DNA of 12,985 nt from an uncultured Bacteroidales bacterium (GCA_937891905.1 CALATT010000084.1:1-12985); one strand, 5' to 3'. Shown: positions 1 through 5,831, counted from the stretch's first letter. The notes: generated from the sequence alone by a model not told the origin. A program made the numbers and translations.

Positions 1-15
1 TTTCGAAAGCGAGTG

Positions 16-47
16 CAAAGGTACTGCTTTTTTTTGATATGACCAAA
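16..47 (-). promoter_or_regulatory. Bacteroidetes-type promoter for a gene beyond the left edge
   Basis: Read on the minus strand, TTTG (47-44) is followed by exactly 20 nt and TACCTTTG (23-16). This matches the known Bacteroidetes consensus TTTG, about 19-21 nt, TAnnTTTG. It sits downstream of yicC and points off the window, so its gene is not visible. Guanylate kinase (gmk) often follows yicC, but that is only a guess here. The rest of 1-129 is T/A-rich and holds no gene or convincing terminator. Confidence 0.7.
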
Positions 48-129
48 TATTTTTGCAAAAAAGTGCAGTTTTTATGCAAATTTCTTTGTTTTTCGTGCTT
101 TTTAGCATTTTTTTGCTGCCAAATCCGCT

Positions 130-1059
130 CTACAACACGTTCAGCACTTGTTCTTTGATTTGCTCCAGGATGTCTTTCATCTTCACCACGATAATCTGCA
201 TCTCGCTTTGGTTGCTCTTGCTGCCGAGGGTGTTGATCTCGCGTCCCATCTCTTGAGCAATAAAACCAAGTTTTTTGCCAACTCCTCCTATTGCCAATTG
301 CCCATCGCCCATTGCCTTACCACTCTCCATGGTTTCGCGGAAATACTTCAGGTGGTTGGTCAGACGCACTTTCTCCTCATTAATGTCCAGTTTCTCGATA
401 TAATAGATCATCTCTTGTTCGAGGCGGTTGCGGTCGATGGCTTGCTGCGTAGTAGCAGACAACTGCTCCAAATTCGCCTCAATGCGGGCTTTGATTTTCT
501 CCACGCGGCTTTGCTCGTAAGGTTCTACCTCTGTGAGCAGGGCAGCAATAGCATCCAACTTCTCGCAGAACATCTGGTAGAGCGATGCGCCCTCTTGTTC
601 GCGGAAGGCATTGAACTGCTTAATCGCCTCCTCAATGGTTTGTAGCACCATGGTCCATTCCTCGTCGCTCACTTCGCTAGAGTCTTGTATCCTAGTTACA
701 TCGGGCATACGCAGGATGGCCGATACAATATCTTGGTTGTTTGCCCAGCCCAATTCTTTTTGCAGTTCAGTGAGTTCGCGGTAGTAGTAGGCGAACGCCT
801 CGCGGTTGATAGGCGCAAAATTGCTTGCCTCTTCGCCTTGTGCTGCGTCTTGGTAGTAGATACTCAGGTCAATCTTACCGCGCTCCAGACGTTGCGCAAT
901 CAGTGTGCGAATCTCCAGTTCCTTGCTGCGCAGTTGTGGAGCAATGCGCACGCTCAGATCCATGGATTTGGAGTTGAGACTCTTGATTTCTACTACTAGT
1001 TTCTTGTTGTTGGCTACCAAGCACTCTGCTTTGCCGTAGCCGGTCATGGAGTAAATCAT
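130..1059 (-). CDS. yicC: YicC/YloC family endoribonuclease-like protein
   Basis: This 309-aa protein has the hallmark N-terminus MIYSMTGYGKAE and the C-terminal signature GREINTLGSKSNQSEMQ, followed by a helical tail. Length matches the family (about 290 aa). YicC-family proteins in other bacteria are reported to act in RNA turnover as endoribonucleases; the role here is inferred from the family. The start is the only ATG that gives the conserved N-terminus. About 10 extra residues (AMGDGQLAIGG) sit just before the conserved GKKLGFIAQEMGREI block, encoded by a 7-nt tandem repeat. It lies 16 nt downstream of a small lipoprotein gene and probably shares its promoter at 1456-1487. This is ordinary chromosomal housekeeping sequence and marks the host side of the window. 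Confidence 0.95.
   Translation of the reverse strand: MIYSMTGYGKAECLVANNKKLVVEIKSLNSKSMDLSVRIAPQLRSKELEIRTLIAQRLERGKIDLSIYYQDAAQGEEASNFAPINREAFAYYYRELTELQKELGWANNQDIVSAILRMPDVTRIQDSSEVSDEEWTMVLQTIEEAIKQFNAFREQEGASLYQMFCEKLDAIAALLTEVEPYEQSRVEKIKARIEANLEQLSATTQQAIDRNRLEQEMIYYIEKLDINEEKVRLTNHLKYFRETMESGKAMGDGQLAIGGVGKKLGFIAQEMGREINTLGSKSNQSEMQIIVVKMKDILEQIKEQVLNVL
289..316 (-). repeat. Heptanucleotide tandem repeat (4 units) inside yicC
   Basis: On the plus strand four consecutive units read TATTGCC, AATTGCC, CATCGCC and CATTGCC (consensus NATYGCC). They encode part of the extra segment GDGQLAIGG in YicC. One unit is not a multiple of three, so gain or loss of a unit would shift the reading frame. 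Confidence 0.85.
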
Positions 1060-1084
1060 AATTATGAATTAAGAATTATGAATT
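1060..1084. repeat. 11-bp direct repeat AATTATGAATT (two copies)
   Basis: AATTATGAATT occurs at 1060-1070 and again at 1074-1084, separated by AAG. The first copy lies between the lipoprotein gene and yicC. The second overlaps the stop codon and last codons of the lipoprotein gene. It looks like simple AT-rich filler; no function is claimed. Confidence 0.8.
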
Positions 1085-1264
1085 TTGAGTTTGTTCTATG
1101 TTATTTTGTGTTGTGTCGTTGGGTTGTGCTTGCTGTTGGAAATACGCAGGCGGACCATACATCACCATAATCCGATTTTCTTGCACAGCAGGAGTTTGCT
1201 GTGTCTTGCACCCAGTCAACAGGGCTATCAACGCACCTAATAATATATTTAATGTTTTTCTCAT
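1076..1264 (-). CDS. Small lipoprotein of unknown function
   Basis: This 62-aa protein has a short basic start (MRK), a hydrophobic stretch and the lipobox LLTGC with the acylated cysteine at residue 19. About 43 mature residues remain; they are hydrophilic, Gln/Asn-rich, and include a MVMYGPPAYF segment. The signal peptide predicts export and lipid anchoring. I do not recognise the family or a function. It precedes yicC by 16 nt on the same strand, about 185 nt downstream of the predicted start of transcription from the promoter at 1456-1487. It could be a host gene or the last prophage gene; the terminator/promoter junction upstream favours host. Confidence 0.7.
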   Translation of the reverse strand: MRKTLNILLGALIALLTGCKTQQTPAVQENRIMVMYGPPAYFQQQAQPNDTTQNNIEQTQNS

Positions 1265-1353
1265 ATCCTTGCCTTTAACCTTTCGCCTCTATTTCCCAAT
1301 ACAGAATGTCTAAATGAGTGCTATTTTTATTGATTATCAGCGTATTGCGTTCG

Positions 1354-1386
1354 TGTTACTGTTGTGTTAGTAACAAAATCACAACA
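1354..1386. repeat. Two interleaved inverted repeats in the phage-host intergenic region
   Basis: TGTTACT (1354-1360) pairs with AGTAACA (1369-1375), and TGTTGTG (1360-1366) pairs with CACAACA (1380-1386). The two dyads overlap, so in RNA the hairpins would be mutually exclusive. They lie in the predicted 5' leader of the lipoprotein-yicC transcript, in a 227-nt region (1265-1491) that otherwise holds only the terminator and promoter. Neither repeat has a following T-tract on either strand. Confidence 0.5.
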
Positions 1387-1419
1387 AAAATGTGTAATTG
1401 TATGTCAAATCAAAGAAAA

Positions 1420-1458
1420 TTGCACCGCATTTAGGGTTGTTTCTAAAATGCGGTGCAA
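1420..1458 (-). terminator. Probable intrinsic terminator of the phage late operon
   Basis: A perfect 13-bp inverted repeat (TTGCACCGCATTT at 1420-1432 and its complement at 1446-1458) surrounds a 13-nt loop. On the minus strand it is followed by TTTTCTTT, as expected for a Rho-independent terminator. It begins 33 nt after the stop of the spanin-like gene at 1492. The upstream arm overlaps the -7 box of the promoter at 1456-1487, so the dyad could instead be an operator. Both readings are inference. Confidence 0.65.
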
Positions 1459-1487
1459 AGGTAGTAAAAAATCTGCAAATATGCAAA
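1456..1487 (-). promoter_or_regulatory. Bacteroidetes-type promoter for the lipoprotein-yicC unit
   Basis: Minus-strand TTTG (1487-1484) is followed by exactly 20 nt and TACCTTTG (1463-1456), the same architecture as the two other promoters in the window. It points at the lipoprotein and yicC. It overlaps one arm of the 13-bp inverted repeat and starts within 40 nt of the end of the phage operon. Confidence 0.7.
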
Positions 1488-1491
1488 TAAT

Positions 1492-2145
1492 TTACTTAAG
1501 CAGTTTGAATTTGGCAATGATGTTAATCGCCCACGAAGCGATCTTGCTCTTGTTGCGCCATATCTTGAAAGCGATAATCAAGGCGTTAGCGATGAGCAGC
1601 GTCCAAAAGCCTCTTGCGCAGTTCTTGTGGTAATCCGAAACCTCACGCACGGGGATCTGCTCTTTGCGCTCCTTTTCTTCGTACACGGCTATACGCTCTC
1701 GTAGCCAGCGAATAACTACCATAAAACTATCCTCTTTGCAATCAATCTCTACAAACATAGGCTGGTTAGTCGGCGGTGCTGGTGTAGTGTTCCCGCTCTC
1801 CTTACCTTTCGCGCGTGCGCTCGCGAGCGCGTTCCTTGTACTATCAAGGGCGCTTTGAAGCGACTGTATATTCATTTCAAGGTTGATACGCTTTCCCTGC
1901 TCTGTTGTAAGGTTGTCCAGATAGACATTGCCGAGGCTATCACACCTAAATAGCGCCTTGAGCGTAGCACTATCTCCCTCTACCGAGTGCGCGCTATCGT
2001 AACGCTCGCTCACGATCGTATTGTTTTGCGTTGTCGTGTCCACAATAGGCTTTGGTGTATTGCACGACTGAAATACTGTGATGACATACAGGAATAGCAG
2101 TATTGCAACTACTGCTCCTACCATTTCAAAAATCCATTTTTTCAT
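1492..2145 (-). CDS. Candidate unimolecular spanin (lipoprotein with C-terminal membrane anchor)
   Basis: This 217-aa protein has a hydrophobic segment at residues 8-25 ending in FQSC, a relaxed lipobox with Cys28. A charged periplasmic-type region follows, with a likely coiled coil at about 83-112 and a Pro-rich stretch (PAPPTNQP, 122-129). A second hydrophobic segment sits at 179-195 before a basic tail. A lipid-modified N-terminus plus a C-terminal transmembrane helix is the known layout of u-spanins such as T1 gp11, which join and fuse inner and outer membranes at lysis. No sequence homology is claimed; the call rests on topology and context. A canonical ribosome site (AAGGAG, 8 nt before ATG) is present, which is unusual for Bacteroidetes. 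It is the last phage gene before the terminator. Alternative: a two-helix inner-membrane protein of other function. Confidence 0.55.
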   Translation of the reverse strand: MKKWIFEMVGAVVAILLFLYVITVFQSCNTPKPIVDTTTQNNTIVSERYDSAHSVEGDSATLKALFRCDSLGNVYLDNLTTEQGKRINLEMNIQSLQSALDSTRNALASARAKGKESGNTTPAPPTNQPMFVEIDCKEDSFMVVIRWLRERIAVYEEKERKEQIPVREVSDYHKNCARGFWTLLIANALIIAFKIWRNKSKIASWAINIIAKFKLLK

Positions 2146-2226
2146 GATTCTTTCTCCTTTCTATTTTTCCATTCGGCGACAAGTGTGCCGCCTTGTTTAC
2201 TGATGACTAAACCTCGTGGGTAATAC

Positions 2227-2472
2227 TCACTCTTTGAAGCCGTAGTCGGCTGGGTTGAAGGTGTCTTCGATTCCATTCTCTGCATTGTATTGCTCTACTA
2301 TGCGCTGCAAGTCCTCTTTCTTGGGCATACGCACAAAGAAGCGTTCTACACATTGGAAGAAGCCGTTACCAAGGTCTTTGAAACCAAAGCGGCATACAAT
2401 TCCATTAGCTACGATGACTTTACGAGGTGCGCCTACAGGTAGCACCATTGGGTGATAGTTGTTTGTGTTCAT
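2227..2472 (-). CDS. Small protein overlapping the 3' end of the DGR reverse transcriptase gene
   Basis: This 81-aa protein has an N-terminal half that looks like short beta strands (RKVIVANGIVCRFGFKDLG, then FFQCVERFFVR). A charged helix follows (PKKEDLQRIVEQYNAENG) and the tail is NPADYGF. No motif or family is recognised, and no signal peptide or membrane segment is present. Its first 53 nt overlap the end of the reverse transcriptase gene in another frame, so the two should be translationally coupled. The position, last in the retroelement, suggests a DGR accessory role, but a plain phage gene is equally possible. The 80 nt that follow (2146-2226) hold only the start region of the next gene and a weak hairpin. 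Confidence 0.6.
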   Translation of the reverse strand: MNTNNYHPMVLPVGAPRKVIVANGIVCRFGFKDLGNGFFQCVERFFVRMPKKEDLQRIVEQYNAENGIEDTFNPADYGFKE

Positions 2473-3880
2473 ATCGGTTGTTTTTATAATAACTTTTCAA
2501 TTCCTTAATCTCCTGCGTATGCTGCGCAATCGGCTTGTGCTTTTCGTGCATTTTGCATACGATCTGACACTTTCTTTCTTCGAAATAGAGATACTCCTTA
2601 AACTCGCTCTGCTCTATCATATCCGCCAGCATGCGCTGAATCTTGAATGAGCGCACATGGCACATGAAGCCGATGTATGAGTTAAAACTATTCAGCAGTC
2701 GTTGTGCATTGACTGTATTCGCTCCAGCCTTAATCGCCTGCTTGATACTATTCTTGCAGGCTCTCACGGTGCGGTTGTTAATATACATTCTATCCGCATA
2801 TATCACGCGACCGCAGAAATGTACTCCGTGCCGAATAGGCTGTATGTAGAACTTCTTGGGGTGTAGCGTGAGGTGTAACTCTTGCAATATCTCCAAGGAG
2901 CGTGCGCGGACTTTGTGTATCGTAGCCACATCGGGAGCCACTACGCACAGGTCGTCCACGAACTGCGTAATCCTACAATCCAAATTCAAATCAAGGATAG
3001 CGCGACCCCAAACGGATAGCACGATGTTGGCTATCAGTTGCGAGTAGAAATTACCTATCGGCAAGCCCTTACCCTCATTCCCGAATAGTGACTTGGCAGC
3101 TGCTATAAACTCCCACATTGACAGAGGAGAGTTGCGCACACAATCGCTCGTCGGATCGTGATGTATGAGCGTGTGCAGCAACCATAGCATAAACTCCACT
3201 TCCTCATCGGTATAGCCAGCAGGACGGAACTTGCGGCAGAACTCCACGAAGATGTTGTAGGACATATCACGGCAGATATTCATAAAGAAGCCATGTACAT
3301 CCATCGTGGCAACTACTCCGTCAGGGTATCTGCGCATGTTGAGTTGTATCTGTTCGGCTGCCGTCTGTGCCGATAAGCCAGGACGGTTGCCGTGGCTGAT
3401 GTCTCCGTTGTGTATATGCACCTGCTCTGTCACTTTCGATATGAACGGAGCGGCAAGGTGGTGCGTAACACGGTCACGGTACTTGGCAGCAAACACTTCG
3501 CGATACCTTGGATAGGTAAGCACGAAACAGATACTCGTGGTGGGCTGATAGGTTCTGTTCTTGAGTATCTCCAATAAGTCAAAGATCTCCGCAAGGTGAA
3601 AGTGAAACCTTGCTGCGTCGAAACGCGATTTCTTACTTTTCCAGCAATCCCTTTCTGCTTGGAATAACAAGTCCGTTAGTTTGTCTGATTCGGCGACTGG
3701 CACTACCGCGTAACTGTTGTTCTTGTTGTTGTTGTTCACCGCTCCGCTCGAAAGCGTCACGTTGTACGCGTTGTTGGTATTGTTCTGCTCGCACGCCCAT
3801 GCGTTGCTCGTGGGCAGAGTGCTGTGGTCGTCAAGATTCGCTGTAGGTGTAACTTGTTGCATAACAAGTGGAATCTCCAT
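2420..3880 (-). CDS. DGR reverse transcriptase, reading frame includes the template repeat
   Basis: The 486-aa frame has a group-II-intron/DGR-type reverse transcriptase from about residue 75. RVTHHLAAPFI is at 137-147. Catalytic Asp194 lies in ATMDVHGFF. GLPIGNFYSQ (272-281) is the DGR-type version of motif 4, with SQ where most reverse transcriptases have SP. FVDD (307-310) carries the other catalytic aspartates. HFCGRVI (354-360) matches the later palm/thumb block. It should copy the TR RNA with errors at adenines, together with Avd. Residues 18-64 are encoded by the TR itself. No Met occurs between the TR and the catalytic core; TTG at residue 71 or GTG at 60 could start a shorter protein of usual family length. 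The ATG at 3880 follows Avd by 40 nt, so the start is uncertain. Confidence 0.95.
   Translation of the reverse strand: MEIPLVMQQVTPTANLDDHSTLPTSNAWACEQNNTNNAYNVTLSSGAVNNNNKNNSYAVVPVAESDKLTDLLFQAERDCWKSKKSRFDAARFHFHLAEIFDLLEILKNRTYQPTTSICFVLTYPRYREVFAAKYRDRVTHHLAAPFISKVTEQVHIHNGDISHGNRPGLSAQTAAEQIQLNMRRYPDGVVATMDVHGFFMNICRDMSYNIFVEFCRKFRPAGYTDEEVEFMLWLLHTLIHHDPTSDCVRNSPLSMWEFIAAAKSLFGNEGKGLPIGNFYSQLIANIVLSVWGRAILDLNLDCRITQFVDDLCVVAPDVATIHKVRARSLEILQELHLTLHPKKFYIQPIRHGVHFCGRVIYADRMYINNRTVRACKNSIKQAIKAGANTVNAQRLLNSFNSYIGFMCHVRSFKIQRMLADMIEQSEFKEYLYFEERKCQIVCKMHEKHKPIAQHTQEIKELKSYYKNNRYEHKQLSPNGATCRRTS
3688..3828 (-). repeat. DGR template repeat (TR), 141 nt
   Basis: This segment matches the VR at 4379-4522. 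About 15-16 substitutions separate them, depending on gap placement, and every one is at an adenine of the TR (minus strand). The VR has one extra codon. The TR is rich in AAC/AAT codons (four consecutive AAC, then AAG AAC AAC), the usual way DGRs allow wide residue choice without stop codons. Boundaries are set by the first non-adenine mismatches (G/A at 3829, C/T at 3687). The 26 nt at the 3' end (3691-3716) are identical to the VR and should contain the IMH*-like initiation region. Confidence 0.95.
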
Positions 3881-3920
3881 TATATCAAACTAAAACACGC
3901 TCGTTCTCGTCTTCGTGGAC

Positions 3921-4313
3921 TTAACGATTCTGGCTCGCTTTTGCGGCTGAGGCGATAGCGTGCAGGTGAGAGGCTATCTCATCGCACAGCAAATCGAACT
4001 CCGCGCACTTCCTTTCATTCCAACCTCCCAAGAGATGTATCAAGTAGCAGTTGGCTTGAATTTCTTCTACCACTTCCAAAGCCCTCTTGACATAATCCTT
4101 TCCCTTGAGTTGTCGCATAGCATACATGAACAGCAAAGCACCGCTCTTGAGTACAGGCGCAAAGTAGTTATGTCGTATATCTACAGGCATGACCACATTT
4201 GCACCTTTCTTGCCTTTCGGCAATTTCCTACCTGCTTCAACCAAGGCTTTGTTCAAGGTAATAACCTTGTTGATAATCGGGGTTCTTATGGCTGACTTGT
4301 TATTGTATTGCAT
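3921..4313 (-). CDS. avd: Avd-like accessory protein of the DGR
   Basis: This 130-aa protein is basic and almost wholly helical, with four probable helices at about 12-28, 46-69, 71-97 and 100-125. Length and charge match the Avd family (about 125 aa), a pentameric four-helix-bundle protein that binds the DGR reverse transcriptase and its RNA and is needed for mutagenic cDNA synthesis in Bordetella phage BPP-1. The YLIHLLGGWNERKCAEFDLLC segment fits the last-helix region of such bundles; this is recognition by pattern, not by alignment. It lies between the VR-bearing gene (60 nt upstream) and the TR/reverse transcriptase (40 nt downstream), which is the classic target-avd-TR-RT order and supports the call strongly. 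Confidence 0.85.
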   Translation of the reverse strand: MQYNNKSAIRTPIINKVITLNKALVEAGRKLPKGKKGANVVMPVDIRHNYFAPVLKSGALLFMYAMRQLKGKDYVKRALEVVEEIQANCYLIHLLGGWNERKCAEFDLLCDEIASHLHAIASAAKASQNR

Positions 4314-4343
4314 AGGGGATTGTGGAATTGTAAGTTAGTATTC

Positions 4344-4362
4344 GGGCGTGCTCCGCACACCC
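4344..4362 (-). promoter_or_regulatory. Hairpin just downstream of the VR, candidate DGR homing element
   Basis: On the minus strand GGGTGTGC (4362-4355), loop GGA, GCACGCCC (4351-4344) forms an 8-bp stem with one G-T wobble. It starts 11 nt after the target stop codon and 16-19 nt after the VR end. No T-tract follows, so it is a poor terminator. In BPP-1 a short GC-rich hairpin or cruciform just downstream of the VR initiation site is needed for efficient retrohoming; the equivalent role here is inferred from position and shape. The TR has no such hairpin beside it. Confidence 0.65.
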
Positions 4363-4366
4363 ATGC
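4349..4366. repeat. Short degenerate copy of a VR/TR segment downstream of the VR
   Basis: TGCTCCGCACACCCATGC (4349-4366) matches TGCTCGCACGCCCATGC in the VR (4480-4496) and TR (3786-3802) at 16 of 17 positions, with one inserted C. In frame it reads AWVC where VR and TR read AWAC. It overlaps most of the hairpin. Confidence 0.6.
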
Positions 4367-4373
4367 TTCGCAA

Positions 4374-5561
4374 TTATAATGCGGCGACTGGCACTACCGC
4401 GTAACTGCCGCTCCTGGTGGAGTTGGTGCTCACCGCTCCGCTCGAAAGCGTCACGGTGTACGCGGTGCCGGTAACGTTCTGCTCGCACGCCCATGCGTTG
4501 CTCGTGGGCAGAGTGCTGCGGTTAAGGGCATACAGGCACTCATTTATTTGCGTGCGGTACGCGTACATGATGAGCAAGTGATTGATAGTAGGTAGTACCC
4601 ATTGGCGAGTATCTCCATACCATGCCTTGTATGTCCAGCAGTAAGCAGCAGCGGGGCAGCCGATAATCTTCTGCGTATCTACATACGGAACTTGGAAGCG
4701 TTTTTTGTATGCGCCACCGTCCCAGTAGTAGTTCACGCGAGGAGTAGGATTGCCGTCAGCGTCAGGGGTGTTCTCATCTGCCATGACTAAGTATGTTTGC
4801 TGATCCCATGTGACATGTAGTTCGCTGGTCATCAGTTGCTGATACGAAGCGAAGCGCACGCAAAGATAATTGCGGTATGTCTCTTTAGGTAGAGCAGGGT
4901 CATAGTCAATCGTAGATACGATAGGCGTACCGTCTTGCTCGCAAGGGTGATACGCAAGCAGCAGACGCTTGGTGTTCTCAAACGAATGGAAGCGGAGCGT
5001 GTCCGTAACCACATTGGCGAATGAGCCAGTCTGTGCAGCATACAAGCCTGCCTCTGCATTGACATCCTTGCCGTAAGTACCCCATGTGCGATTGACGGAC
5101 GGATGTGAGGCGATAACGAATGACACATACGGAGTGATAACTGATACCACAGCCGCTTCTGACGGCGTAGTACCATGTTCGTCCACATAGATCTGCCATT
5201 GACCTACCGTCCATTTGTTGCCCTCTTTATCGAGGATACAAATCTCATGGGTGGTTTGCATTTGCGAGATAATCTCTGCGAGGTCGCGTGTGCGTTTGTC
5301 CTCGATAGTCACGCCAGCGTTCTCCAGTACTTGGAAGATCTGCGTGAGAGAGGTGTTTAATACTTGCAACTTGACAGCTGCATTACCCTCTACTGTTTCT
5401 CTGTTCGCCTTGTCTAATTCAGCTGCAATGTGCTGCATTACCGCGAACGAATCGATATTGTTGAGGCACCAGTCTTTGACTGCTTGCAGCTGTAAGGTTA
5501 GTGCGTCTTCGAGCTGACCAACCGTAACTACACTATCTTTATTGTAATTATCTGTTATCAT
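4374..5561 (-). CDS. DGR target protein, C-type-lectin-like phage receptor-binding/tail protein
   Basis: This 395-aa protein has a helical N-terminus (about 10-105), likely for oligomerisation or tail attachment. A middle beta-rich region starts near HEICILDKEGNKWTVGQWQ, and a C-terminal C-type-lectin-fold domain spans about 265-395. That domain shows the usual DGR-target pattern: GDTRQWVLPTINHLL, INECLYAL, LPTSNAWACEQ, SSGAV and a final SYAVVPVAAL. Residues 347-394 are the VR. Sites changed relative to the TR include 348, 363, 365, 366, 369, 378, 379, 381, 383-385 and 394. In known DGRs such sites form the solvent-exposed ligand surface. The gene starts with an ATGA overlap with the small upstream gene and follows tail and lysis genes, so a diversified host-receptor binder is the natural reading. 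Calcium binding is not expected of this fold class. Confidence 0.93.
   Translation of the reverse strand: MITDNYNKDSVVTVGQLEDALTLQLQAVKDWCLNNIDSFAVMQHIAAELDKANRETVEGNAAVKLQVLNTSLTQIFQVLENAGVTIEDKRTRDLAEIISQMQTTHEICILDKEGNKWTVGQWQIYVDEHGTTPSEAAVVSVITPYVSFVIASHPSVNRTWGTYGKDVNAEAGLYAAQTGSFANVVTDTLRFHSFENTKRLLLAYHPCEQDGTPIVSTIDYDPALPKETYRNYLCVRFASYQQLMTSELHVTWDQQTYLVMADENTPDADGNPTPRVNYYWDGGAYKKRFQVPYVDTQKIIGCPAAAYCWTYKAWYGDTRQWVLPTINHLLIMYAYRTQINECLYALNRSTLPTSNAWACEQNVTGTAYTVTLSSGAVSTNSTRSGSYAVVPVAAL
4379..4522 (-). repeat. DGR variable repeat (VR), 144 nt, in the target gene
   Basis: This is the adenine-diversified copy of the TR, ending 3 nt before the stop codon. Examples, TR to VR on the minus strand: AAT to GTT, AAC to GGC, AAC to ACC, AAG to AGG. 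No non-adenine substitution occurs inside the boundaries. It carries one codon more than the TR in the AAC tract. The 3' 26 nt (4382-4407) are invariant, as expected for the IMH end. Confidence 0.95.
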
Positions 5562-5818
5562 AGTATTTCTTCTTTTTCTCCAAATCCTGGAGTTGGTTTG
5601 TTTGGTAATATCGTTGATGTTACAATTGCCATGTGCATTTTGAATTGTTCATACTCGCTGTCTGTTAGACGCGTAAAGGAACTGCCTCCGCCACCACCGC
5701 TTTCGCTCATCGTGACGGCTATTTTAGGCTGTGGCTCTAACCCAACCTGCACACCGCTTTCATCAACCAAGTTGATTACTTGCTTTTCCACATTGAGTGT
5801 TACATCTAATTTGCTCAT
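5558..5818 (-). CDS. Small phage protein with poly-glycine linker
   Basis: This 86-aa protein has an N-terminal beta-rich part (LDVTLNVEKQVINLVDE). A flexible linker with five glycines follows at residues 41-45, then a helical segment (TDSEYEQFKMHMA) and a Pro-rich tail. No family is recognised. The stop codon overlaps the start of the DGR target in ATGA, so the two are probably translated together. The size, linker and position between a tail-adaptor-like gene and the receptor binder suggest a structural adaptor, which is inference. No signal peptide or membrane segment is present. Confidence 0.75.
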   Translation of the reverse strand: MSKLDVTLNVEKQVINLVDESGVQVGLEPQPKIAVTMSESGGGGGSSFTRLTDSEYEQFKMHMAIVTSTILPNKPTPGFGEKEEIL

Positions 5819-5831
5819 AGCTGTGCGAGTT

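Noticed and set aside
148..999. Plus-strand frames of 165 and 104 aa opposite yicC
   Set aside because: They are antisense shadows of a clear conserved gene and have Cys/Leu-rich, non-protein-like composition.
1265..1491. tRNA or recognisable attachment core at the prophage border
   Set aside because: No tRNA-like fold or duplicated core was seen; the other prophage end is not in the window, so an att site cannot be called.
2173..2192. Weak hairpin before the spanin-like gene (GGCGGC/GTCGCC on the minus strand)
   Set aside because: Six pairs with one wobble and no T-tract; not convincing as a terminator or regulatory element.
3717..3737. AAC repeats as a CRISPR or microsatellite array
   Set aside because: They are asparagine codons of the TR, explained by the DGR; no repeat-spacer structure exists in the window.
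4344..4362. Hairpin as intrinsic terminator after the target gene
   Set aside because: No T-tract follows on the minus strand, and avd and RT lie downstream in the same direction.
4300..4494. 64-aa minus-strand frame across the VR end
   Set aside because: It is an alternative frame of the VR and the spacer, rich in Arg and His, with no independent support.
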